Assembly (NCBI GenBank): GCA_024760505.1
Contig: CP058931.1
Span: forward strand, 682,001-746,000
Source of the DNA: Nitrospira sp.
GTDB taxonomy: Bacteria > Nitrospirota > Nitrospiria > Nitrospirales > UBA8639
Length of the DNA: 64,000 nt
Direction: 5' to 3'
In this document: in pieces, positions 26,309 to 34,029 of the stretch
Layout: every line of letters starts with the position of its first letter
How positions within the stretch are numbered: the first letter of the stretch is position 1
Translations under genes and position numbers: made by a program
Notes under the pieces: generated by a model
Told to the model about the DNA's origin: nothing
Databases searched by the model: none
Seen by the model: the letters and a program-made list of their open reading frames with translations, nothing else

Positions 26309-26785
26309 ATGATATACCAAACCGTAAAAACGCTATCAGCTCTGGAGGTAGGCTATCTCGCGGCGCTCATCGATGGAGAAGGTACCATCACCCTGTCGAG
26401 AAGAAATCTCAACAAACATCGAGCTTTAGTCATAACCGTCAGCAGTACGGAACTAAGCATCCTGAAGTATGTTCAGGAAATCACCGGAGTGGGCAAGATC
26501 ACTAACAAACGCATTACCAAAGCCAACCACACCCCCAGCTTTACCTACCAAGTCGCCAATCGCCAAGCACTGGACATCTTAAAACAAATCGCGGCTCATC
26601 TTAGATCATATAAAGCCCATCGTGCCTGCTTAGCCCTTCAAGACTATACCCGACTCACACCAAGAAATGGCCGCTACTCACCCGTACAGCTTCAAGAACG
26701 AACCCAATTTATTGACAAGTTTTTGGCTATCCAGCCGAGAACACTAAGGTTAACACATCATTTCCTCCCTGAATCAGCACTATGA
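26309..26785 (+). CDS. LAGLIDADG homing endonuclease (single motif)
   Basis: The start at 26309 is preceded by CAGGGA; the frame extends 11 codons upstream to a TTG. The 158-residue protein has one LAGLIDADG-type motif, YLAALIDGEGTI (residues 16-27), whose acidic residue binds metal, so it should work as a homodimer on a near-palindromic site. The fold continues through ITVSSTELSIL and the helical LKQIAAHLRSYK. It lies 75 nt after the end of tmRNA, behind the terminator, not inside the intron. The natural target would be the intron-less tmRNA T-loop, by analogy with other intron-encoded enzymes; this is inferred. Confidence 0.9.
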   Translation: MIYQTVKTLSALEVGYLAALIDGEGTITLSRRNLNKHRALVITVSSTELSILKYVQEITGVGKITNKRITKANHTPSFTYQVANRQALDILKQIAAHLRSYKAHRACLALQDYTRLTPRNGRYSPVQLQERTQFIDKFLAIQPRTLRLTHHFLPESAL

Positions 26786-26826
26786 AAATCCACCATACTA
26801 TGCTCGATTTTCATGGTCCTATCTTT
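26782..26826 (+). terminator. Possible terminator after the endonuclease gene
   Basis: ATGAAAATC (26782-26790) and GATTTTCAT (26806-26814) form a 9-bp stem that overlaps the stop codon, followed at a short distance by TCTTTTTTG. The AT-rich stem and offset T-run make this a weak call. Confidence 0.4.
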
Positions 26827-27445
26827 TTTGAACATGGAAAGACCCATTCTACTTTCTCCACACAAAAAGCAGCCAACCCGTCAAGGAAAGTAGTTGTAAG
26901 GTCGGACCAGCGGTTGGGTAAAACAACCTTGACGCGGAAATTACCGGGTAATGATTGAATCCGGCAATAAACGCTTTCTTTTATCTGACAACGTGGAAGC
27001 CATTCCCTTAGACGACCTAGGGCAGGGCCAACAACTATTTGGGTGAAAGGACTCGCAAGAACAAACTTGCCTGATTGGATGGCACGGGACCGGGCAAAGG
27101 ATATAGCTGAGCACCCCCCATGAACGTTGTAGTCCCTTCCATCCAAAATCTGTCTCGTCTTTAGGGGTTACCAGTTTCAATGTCGCCGAGGTCTTCAAAC
27201 GGATTGAGGGCACGGGCAGAAGTATCCTCCCGCCTGAAATAACACCGAAACTCTTAGGTCAGAATTTTTCCTGGTTTTAGATGGGCATACCCATTTCTTG
27301 CTCATCCCGTTTTAAAAAATCGATGAACCCAACTACCTGAATTCACTTGCCTTTTTCGTCATTCTATTTTATTTTAGGTAAAGCAGGCAACCTAAAATAA
27401 TAATTACGGTTATTTTAGGTTTATTTGTAATACCGAGAAAAAAGC
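26786..27445. other. Intergenic stretch between endonuclease and fic genes
   Basis: About 660 nt. Two minus-strand frames (26811-27146 and 26941-27213) overlap in different frames; neither resembles anything I know and both may be remnants. No integrase gene or repeated tmRNA 3' end (att site) is seen. Confidence 0.35.
27369..27421 (+). promoter_or_regulatory. Three alternating operator half-sites upstream of fic
   Basis: TTATTTTAGGT (27369-27379), its reverse complement ACCTAAAATAA (27390-27400), and TTATTTTAGGT again (27410-27420) alternate in orientation with start spacings of 21 and 20 nt, two helical turns each. The second and third extend to a perfect 12-bp inverted repeat. The third ends 25 nt before the fic ATG. 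The location suggests autoregulation, probably by the winged-helix C-terminus of Fic. Confidence 0.55.
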
Positions 27446-28615
27446 ATGAAACGCAACCTGCAAGGCCATTACGTGACGGTGACGACGACCGGCGAAAACG
27501 TAAAGGCCTTTGTCCCGGCCCCACTTCCACCACATCCACCCATCGACTGGACACCGGATTTGCGCAGTAAATTCGACCAGGCGCTGTTGGCGATTGGGCG
27601 ATTGGACAGCGTCTCAACGCTTCTGCCGGACACCTCCATATTCCTCTACATGTATGTCCGCAAAGAGGCGGTGCTCTCTTCGATGATAGAAGGAACACAG
27701 TCGTCGTTATCGGACCTGTTGCTATTCGAGCTGGATCAGGAAACCGGCGTCCCCCTGGACGACGTACGGGAGGTCAGTAACTACGTGGCGGCCCTCCATC
27801 ATGGGTTGCGCCGTTTGGCGGAGGGATTCCCTCTCTCCCTTCGGTTGATCCAGGAAATCCACGGTGTCTTGCTGACCAAGGGTCGCGGCAGTACCCAAAC
27901 CCCCGGAGAGTTCCGGCGCAGCCAGAACTGGATCGGTGGCACTCGTCCCGGCAACGCCATTTTTGTACCGCCTCCGCCGGAAAAAGTGCTTGCGTGCATG
28001 GGTACCCTCGAACTCTTCCTCCACGACAAACCCGAACCCACCCCGGTCCTGCTTAAGGCGGCGCTGGCACATGTGCAGTTCGAAACCATCCACCCGTTTC
28101 TGGATGGCAACGGCCGCCTTGGCCGTCTCTTGATCACGCTGCTGCTGTGCGAACAGAAGATGTTACGGGAGCCAATGCTCTATTTAAGCCTCTATTTCAA
28201 AACACATCGACAACAGTATTACGAATTGCTCAACCAAGTCCGTATGACCGGCAATTGGGAAGCCTGGCTTGAATTTTTTGCCGAGGCGGTCACGGTCACC
28301 GCCACCCAGGCGGTGGAAACGGCCCAGCAGCTTCTCACCGAGTTCAAACAGGATTGTGACAAAATCAGCGGGCTGGGCCGGGCCACCGCTTCCACCCTGC
28401 AAGTTCACCGGGCCTTGATGGAACACCCCATCGCCACGTCCAACTGGCTGGTTGAAAAAACCGGCATAACCCCGGCCACCGTGAACAAGGCTTTGGCACA
28501 CTTACAGAAACTCGGCGTCGTACAGGAGCTCACCGCGCAAAAACGCAATCGGCTGTTCAGTTATAGGGGATATGTGGAGATCATAAACCGGGGCACGGAA
28601 CTTCCGGAACGATAG
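27446..28615 (+). CDS. Fic family protein (probable AMP transferase) with winged-helix C-terminus
   Basis: The Fic motif HPFLDGNGRLGR (His216 catalytic) and the inhibitory helix motif SSMIEG (Ser78 to Gly83, matching [ST]xxxE[GN]) are both present, so this is a class II Fic protein whose inhibitor helix lies N-terminal in the same chain. The protein would transfer AMP from ATP to hydroxyl side chains of a target. The C-terminal 60 residues (HRALMEHPIATSNWL, then GITPATVNKALAHL) form a winged helix-turn-helix. Codon use is GC-rich, unlike the flanks. The gene stands alone in the accessory region. Confidence 0.93.
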   Translation: MKRNLQGHYVTVTTTGENVKAFVPAPLPPHPPIDWTPDLRSKFDQALLAIGRLDSVSTLLPDTSIFLYMYVRKEAVLSSMIEGTQSSLSDLLLFELDQETGVPLDDVREVSNYVAALHHGLRRLAEGFPLSLRLIQEIHGVLLTKGRGSTQTPGEFRRSQNWIGGTRPGNAIFVPPPPEKVLACMGTLELFLHDKPEPTPVLLKAALAHVQFETIHPFLDGNGRLGRLLITLLLCEQKMLREPMLYLSLYFKTHRQQYYELLNQVRMTGNWEAWLEFFAEAVTVTATQAVETAQQLLTEFKQDCDKISGLGRATASTLQVHRALMEHPIATSNWLVEKTGITPATVNKALAHLQKLGVVQELTAQKRNRLFSYRGYVEIINRGTELPER

Positions 28616-29000
28616 CCGATGGGTAATCACAGAAAACAGAAGCTTAAGGATTTGGGAACTGACGCGTTGATGGAAGGGCTTTGGGAAAGTCTAATCGTTA
28701 TAACAAAATGAATCTGCATTTGGGTTTCCATGGCTGCAGCAAAACCACTCTTTGTTCCAATTAGCCCCAAAAAAAATACTGGCTTGGTTGGATGGCAATA
28801 AATTAATCAAATGCTATATTTCACTAAATCTTCATAAGGATAAAGCGAGGCATAGCCCACGAACAGTTCGCAGAGAGGCAGCCGAAGCAAGCACCGACAA
28901 ATGAAGGGGTAGACCCGATGTCTAGACGGCTAATGGAAGACCACAACGTGCTGCGTGGGCATACTGACACCACCGCCAACTAACGAGAACCCAAACCGAC
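28616..29000. other. Intergenic stretch upstream of the restriction-modification locus
   Basis: About 385 nt; no gene, RNA or clear promoter recognised. A composition change from AT-rich to GC-rich occurs in it. Confidence 0.4.
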
Positions 29001-31178
29001 ATGTCCCAACTCGAACACATCGAAGCCATTGAAACTCGCCTCTGGAGCGCCGCCGACAACCTGCGCGCCAACTCCAACTACGCCAGCAATGAATACTTCC
29101 TGCCGGTAATGGGCCTGGTGTTCCTCCGCCATGCCTACAGCCGCTATCTCACGGTAAAAGCCAAGATCGAGCCGACGCTTCCCAGCCGTGGCGGCAAGAC
29201 GCGTGCGCTGACCAAGGAGGACTTCTCCCAGCAAAGCGCCATTTATCTGCAGCCGCAGGCCCAGTTCGACTATCTCGTCTCGTTGCCAGATAGCGCCGAT
29301 CGTGCAAAGGCCATCATCGAGGCGATGGAGTCTATCGAAAAGGATTACGACAACCTGCGCGGCATCCTGCCCAAGGGCGAATACCAGGAGTTGGACAACC
29401 AGGTACTCGGCCAGTTGCTCCGCACCCTCAACCCCGAGGAGCTGAAAACCGTCAAAGGCGATGTCTTCGGCCGCATCTACGAATATTTCCTCACCCAGTT
29501 TGCCGACCAGAAGGCCCATGATGCCGGTGAGTTCTTCACCCCCATTTCCCTGGTCTCGCTCATCGCCCATGTGCTCGACCCGGAGCGCGGCACCGTGCTG
29601 GACCCGGCCTGCGGTTCCGGCGGTATGTTCGTGCAGAGCGCCCGCATCGTCGAAGAACATGGCGACAGCCCAACGGAAAAACTCACCTTCCGCGGCCTGG
29701 AGAAAAACGCCACCACCATCCGCCTGGCCAAGATGAATCTGGCCGTGCACGGCCTGGAAGGCGACATCCAGAAGGCCATCACCTACTACGAAGACCCGCA
29801 CGAGCTGGTCGGCAAGACCGACTACGTCATGGCCAATCCGCCCTTCAACGTCGACGAGATCGACGCCGACAAGGTCAAATCCGATCCGCGCCTGCCCTTC
29901 GGCCTGCCCGGCGTCAACAAAGGGGGCAAGGTCAGCAACGGGAACTACATCTGGATCAGCTACTTCTACAGCTACCTGAATGACAAAGGCCGCGCCGGGT
30001 TTGTCATGTCCTCCCAGGCCTCCAGCGCAGGCGGCGGTGAGGCCAAAGTGCGGCAGAAGCTGGTGGAGACCGGCGACGTGGATGCCATGATCGCCATCCG
30101 CTCCAACTTCTTCTACACCCGCACCGTGCCCTGCGAACTGTGGTTTTTAAACCGCAACAAACCCAAGGCCCACAAAGGCAAGGTGCTGATGATCGACGCG
30201 CGCAACGTCTACCGCAAGGTCACGCGCAAGATCTACGATTTCTCTCCCGAGCAGCAACAAAACCTGCAAGCCATCGTCTGGCTCTACCGGAATGAGTCCG
30301 ACCGCTACCTGCAATTAATCTCCCAGTATCTCGGCAAGGTCGTCGACGAAGCGCAAGCCTGTTTCGAAATCAAGGACGACCTGGGCCAGACCTTCCAGCC
30401 CCTGCCCGCCTTTAGCACGGCGCTGAAGGCCTTGCGCAACACACTCGAACCGTTCTTAAAACAAATATCCCTTCTCCCCCTGGGAGAGGGGCAAGGGGTG
30501 AGGGTTGCGGAAGCATTGAAGGAGCTGGAAAAGGAAACCGCCCTGTTCGAGCAGGACATCGACCAGTTCCGCAAGTCCGCCCAGCAGGCCGCCAAACAGT
30601 GGGAGGCCGCACCGGACACCAACGCCGCATTACTCAAGCTCACCAAAGCCTTTGAGCCCATGGCCGAGACCAGCCGAGACCTGATCAAACAGACCGACAT
30701 GCTTTTTAAACTCGCTTCAAAATTGTTTGAAGCGATTCAAAAAGCACACTCCCCCCAGCCTGCTGGCCTCCCCTCTCCCAGTGGGAGAGGGGCTGGGGGT
30801 GAGGGTGCGCCACTGAGCATGAATGGGATTAGAAAACAGATCAAAGCGCTGGATGAGGCAAGGGCAGAGGCGGTGCAACAGTTAAAGCTTGTGCGCTACT
30901 TCTGGAAACAGGCCCACTGGCTCACCGAACGCTTCCCCGAAGCCAAACTGCGCGACGTGGAAGGTCTGGTCAAACTGGTGGACATGAAGGAGATTGAAGT
31001 CAACGACTGGAGCCTCACCCCCGGCCGCTACGTCGGCGTTGCCCCCGAGGAAGTGGACGAAAACTTCGATTTCGAGGAAACCCTGCGTGAAATCCATGTC
31101 GAGCTGGAAGACCTCAACGCCGAGTCCGTCACCCTGGCCGCCACCATCAAACGGAATTTTGAGGAACTGGGAATATGA
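29001..31178 (+). CDS. hsdM: Type I restriction-modification methyltransferase subunit HsdM
   Basis: An N6-adenine methylase of 725 residues, larger than usual (about 500-700). SAM-binding motif I is LDPACGSGGMF (about 200-210) and catalytic motif IV is ANPPFN (about 277). The N-terminal SQLEHIEAIETRLWSAADNL is the HsdM helical domain. Two GC-rich palindromes are inserted in frame, encoding LLPLGEGQGVRVAE (near 490-503) and LPSPSGRGAGGEG (near 589-602), in the coiled-coil C-terminal region where insertions would be tolerated. The ATGA stop overlaps the start of the transposase gene. The complex is HsdM2-HsdS1 (plus HsdR2). Confidence 0.95.
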   Translation: MSQLEHIEAIETRLWSAADNLRANSNYASNEYFLPVMGLVFLRHAYSRYLTVKAKIEPTLPSRGGKTRALTKEDFSQQSAIYLQPQAQFDYLVSLPDSADRAKAIIEAMESIEKDYDNLRGILPKGEYQELDNQVLGQLLRTLNPEELKTVKGDVFGRIYEYFLTQFADQKAHDAGEFFTPISLVSLIAHVLDPERGTVLDPACGSGGMFVQSARIVEEHGDSPTEKLTFRGLEKNATTIRLAKMNLAVHGLEGDIQKAITYYEDPHELVGKTDYVMANPPFNVDEIDADKVKSDPRLPFGLPGVNKGGKVSNGNYIWISYFYSYLNDKGRAGFVMSSQASSAGGGEAKVRQKLVETGDVDAMIAIRSNFFYTRTVPCELWFLNRNKPKAHKGKVLMIDARNVYRKVTRKIYDFSPEQQQNLQAIVWLYRNESDRYLQLISQYLGKVVDEAQACFEIKDDLGQTFQPLPAFSTALKALRNTLEPFLKQISLLPLGEGQGVRVAEALKELEKETALFEQDIDQFRKSAQQAAKQWEAAPDTNAALLKLTKAFEPMAETSRDLIKQTDMLFKLASKLFEAIQKAHSPQPAGLPSPSGRGAGGEGAPLSMNGIRKQIKALDEARAEAVQQLKLVRYFWKQAHWLTERFPEAKLRDVEGLVKLVDMKEIEVNDWSLTPGRYVGVAPEEVDENFDFEETLREIHVELEDLNAESVTLAATIKRNFEELGI
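30469..30506. repeat. GC-rich palindromic element, copy 1 (in hsdM)
   Basis: A TCCCCCTGGGAGAGGGG core followed by GGGGTGAGGG, inside the hsdM frame, which stays open. Same family as five other copies in hsdM and hsdR. Confidence 0.8.
30767..30806. repeat. GC-rich palindromic element, copy 2 (in hsdM)
   Basis: CCCCTCTCCCAGTGGGAGAG core followed by GGGGGTGAGGG, read in a different frame from copy 1 (peptide PSPSGRGAGGEG against LPLGEGQGVRV), yet both leave hsdM open. Confidence 0.8.
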
Positions 31179-31195
31179 CATACAATCCCGCCAGT

Positions 31196-31223
31196 GTAGG
31201 GGCGACTGGCCGGTCGCCCCTAC
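31196..31223. repeat. REP-like palindrome at the RAYT 5' end
   Basis: GTAGGGGCGAC and GTCGCCCCTAC form a perfect 11-bp inverted repeat around a 6-nt TGGCCG spacer; it is translated as part of the transposase N-terminus. Confidence 0.85.
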
Positions 31224-31492
31224 GAAACCGGCGCTCCATTCGTCTGTCCGGCTTTGACTATTCGCAGGATGGGGCCTATTTCGTCACGGTGTGCACGCAG
31301 AACAGAGATTGTGTGTTTGGTGAACTCGAAGATGGAAACATGGTGTTAAATTCGTATGGACAAATCGTATCCAATATCTGGCGCGATTTGCCGGATCATT
31401 ATTTTCATGTGAGATCGGATCAATTCGTGGTGATGCCAAATCATATCCACGGAATCATGATATTGAATCGTAATCATGTCGTCGGTATCGAT

Positions 31493-31521
31493 GTAGGGGC
31501 GGGTTTGAAACCCGCCCCTAC
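31493..31521. repeat. REP-like palindrome inside RAYT
   Basis: GTAGGGGCGGGTTT and AAACCCGCCCCTAC pair over 14 bp around a single central base. The arm end GTAGGGGCG is shared with the palindrome at 31196-31223, indicating one family. Confidence 0.85.
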
Positions 31522-31782
31522 GGCAAAAATTCATGCATTGCCGGAAATCATCCGCGGATTCAAAACATTTTCATCTCGTCGAATCAACGAACTGCGCGGT
31601 ACGCCCGGTACCGGATTATGGCAACGCAATTATTACGAACACATTATCCGTGATGATGACGAATTGAACCGTATCCGCCAGTACATCATCGACAATCCGA
31701 TCAATTGGGATACGGACAGGAATAATCCCGATGCCGTGCAACTGCCCGCGACGATCAGGAAGAACTTCCAGGAGTAGGGAGT

Positions 31783-32840
31783 ATGACGGGAAAAAGGAAG
31801 GTGTCCAGCCTGACCAGAACGGCGGATGGGAAAATTCCCGCCGCCTATGCAACAGCGTTCGCCGAGATCAAGGATCGGATTCGCAGAGCACAATATGCGG
31901 CTCTGAAGTCGGTCAACACGCAACTGGTCGGGCTGTACTGGGATATCGGGCGGATCATCATCGAACGCCAGGCCGCCGAAGGTTGGGCAAATCCGTAGTC
32001 GAGCAGCTGTCCACCGACCTGCGGCAAGAATTCCCTGGCGTGAGTGGCTTTTCGGTTCAGAACCTCTGGTACATGCGACAGTTTTATGCGGAATACCATG
32101 ACAACGAAAGACTCCAACCACTGGTTGGAGAAATTGCCTGGGCGCACAACCTCGCCATCATGAGCAAGTGCAAGGATCTCCTTGAACGGGAATTCTACCT
32201 GCGCATGACCCGCAAGTTCGGCTGGTCGAAGAATGTGTTGATCCATCAGATCGAAAACCAGAGTTACGAGAAAAGCCTCTTGGGCCAGACCAATTTCAAT
32301 AAGACGCTCACCCCGGAATTACGCGCCCAAGCCAAGCTCGCCGTCAGGGACGAATACACCTTCGATTTTCTGGAATTAGGTGAAAAGCATTCGGAGCGCG
32401 AATTGGAACGCGCCTTGATCGGCCGCATCGAGGATTTTCTTCGGGCCATGGGCGGGATGTTCACGTTTGTGGGCAGCCAGTTCCGCCTGGAGGTCGAGGG
32501 GAAAGAGTATTTCATTGACCTGCTGCTGTTCCATCGCAGGCTCAAATGCCTGGTGGCCATTGAACTTAAGATTGGCGATTTCGAGCCCGAGTTTGTCGGC
32601 AAGATGCAGTTCTACCTCACCGCCCTGGACAAACAGGTGCGCGAGGAGGGCGAACATCCAGCCATCGGCATCATCCTCTGCAAGGAGAAAAAGCGCACCA
32701 TTGTGGAATACGCCTTGATGCCCGCCGACAAGCCCATCGGCGTCGCCACCTACCAGATCGTCAAGCGACTGCCCAAGGCGCTCAAAGGCCAACTCCCCAG
32801 CCCTGAGCAAATCGCCAGAATCCTGGAGGATGGGGTATGA
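31783..32840 (+). pseudogene. DUF1016 (YhcG-like) PD-(D/E)XK nuclease gene with a frameshift
   Basis: The first 71 codons (31783-31998, including KRKVSSLTRTADGKIP and RQAAEGW) run into a stop, while the remaining protein continues in another frame from about 31985 to 32840. Reading GGTTGGGGCAAATCC instead of the observed GGTTGGGCAAATCC restores a continuous protein, so one G appears lost. The downstream part holds the nuclease core: EYFIDLLLFHRRLKCL and VAIELKIGDFEPE (Asp and Glu-x-Lys). DUF1016 proteins are linked to defence loci and type I systems. It could be a real pseudogene, a translational frameshift or an assembly error. Confidence 0.8.
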
Positions 32841-32903
32841 AGTCTGAAAGGAAGAGCAAGTGCGGTTTTTCAAACTTCACTCTTCACCCTTCCAACTTTT
32901 TCA

Positions 32904-32941
32904 CAGCCATCAAAAAGAATTTTGAGGAATTGAGGGTATGA
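32904..32941 (+). pseudogene. Remnant of an hsdM 3' end upstream of hsdS
   Basis: The stretch translates FTAIKKNFEELRV and stop, closely similar to the true HsdM C-terminus (ATIKRNFEELGI), ending in an ATGA that overlaps the hsdS start. It suggests hsdM once ended here, directly coupled to hsdS, and that the RAYT-DUF1016 block was inserted between. Confidence 0.6.
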
Positions 32942-34029
32942 GTTGGCCAAAAATACCAATGGGTGAAATAGTATTCATGAGAACAGGAAAATTGGATTCT
33001 AATGCTGCCGTAGAGGGTGGTGAGTTTCCATTCTTTACGTGCTCCCAACAGACACTCAGAATTGATAAGCCAGCATTTGATACAAAGGCTGTCTTGTTGG
33101 GAGGAAACAATGCTGCCGGTATTTATCCGTTGAAATACTATGAGGGAGAATTTAATGCTTATCAGCGAACTTATGTGATCGAAACAATCGACCCAAATGT
33201 TCTGAATATTCGTTTTCTGTTTTATTCCCTAAAGCCCGCTCTATCACATTTCCAAAGCGTTTCTATAGGTGCTGCAACACAATACCTGACGAAGGGTATA
33301 CTTGATAATTTCAAAATTAGTTTGCCGCCTTTGGGTGAACAACAACGCATCGTATCCATCCTCTCCGCCTACGACGACCTGATCGAAAACAACCGGCGGC
33401 GAATACAGTTACTGGAACAGGCCGCACGACTGCTCTACAAAGAATGGTTCGTCCACCTCCGCTTCCCCGGACACGAACACACCAAAATCCACAACGGCAT
33501 CCCAGAGGGGTGGGAGAAGAAGCAGGTCAAGGACGTAATTGGAAAGGTGGCTCGACCAAAAAAAATACAAAAAGCAGATTATCTTAAATCAGGTGACATT
33601 CCTTGTGTGGACCAATCCCGAGAGTTCATTGGCGGTTATACCGACGATGAAGAAGCAACCATTGATATTGGGAAACCAGTGATTGTTTTCGGAGATCACA
33701 CGCGAGTTTTGAAATATATTAGCTTTCCGTTTGCTTGCGGTGCAGATGGAACGCAGTTAATTGTCTCAAATGATGAAACTATGTCGCAGGAATATTTCTT
33801 TTTCGCATTAGATGCGATCGATTTATCCAACTACTTCTATGCTAGGCACTTCAAATTTATGAAAGATCAATATATCCTGCGACCCTCGAATATGCTATTG
33901 CCACAGTTCACAGACGTTGTTCGCCCAATAATGAAGCAAATAGATACTCTTAGATCAAATAGCGAACGTCTTACAAAAGCCCGCGACCTCATCCTACCAA
34001 AACTGATGAACGGGGAGATTGCTGTATGA
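32938..34029 (+). CDS. hsdS: Type I restriction-modification specificity subunit HsdS
   Basis: A 363-residue DNA-recognition subunit with two target recognition domains. TRD1 covers residues 1 to about 130, ending in ISLPPLGEQQRIVSILSAYD, the conserved central region with the coiled-coil linker (NNRRRIQLLEQAARLLYKEW). TRD2 begins near 190 (GWEKKQVKDVIG) and the second conserved helix ends LILPKLMNGEIAV. Its base composition is markedly more AT-rich than hsdM and hsdR, as is usual for exchangeable specificity genes. The start is coupled to the hsdM remnant by ATGA and its stop overlaps the next gene by ATGA. Confidence 0.93.
   Translation: MSWPKIPMGEIVFMRTGKLDSNAAVEGGEFPFFTCSQQTLRIDKPAFDTKAVLLGGNNAAGIYPLKYYEGEFNAYQRTYVIETIDPNVLNIRFLFYSLKPALSHFQSVSIGAATQYLTKGILDNFKISLPPLGEQQRIVSILSAYDDLIENNRRRIQLLEQAARLLYKEWFVHLRFPGHEHTKIHNGIPEGWEKKQVKDVIGKVARPKKIQKADYLKSGDIPCVDQSREFIGGYTDDEEATIDIGKPVIVFGDHTRVLKYISFPFACGADGTQLIVSNDETMSQEYFFFALDAIDLSNYFYARHFKFMKDQYILRPSNMLLPQFTDVVRPIMKQIDTLRSNSERLTKARDLILPKLMNGEIAV

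Larger units (their letters stand above)
31175..31777 (+). mobile_element. REP-associated tyrosine transposase (RAYT) gene
   Basis: A 200-residue Y1 transposase of the IS200/IS605-related RAYT group. The HUH metal motif is in MPNHIHGIM (His90, His92), and the catalytic Tyr is in WQRNYYEHIIRD (Tyr153 or 154). The gene has two palindromes in frame (31196-31223 and 31493-31521), which encode VGATGRSPL and VGAGLKPAPT. ATGA overlaps the hsdM stop. The tail QLPATIRKNFQE resembles the HsdM C-terminus (LAATIKRNFEELGI), so the end of the gene may have come from an hsdM copy. The transposase itself looks intact. Confidence 0.9.

Noticed and set aside
26811..27213. Overlapping minus-strand frames after the endonuclease gene
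   Set aside because: Neither resembles an integrase or known protein; could be debris.
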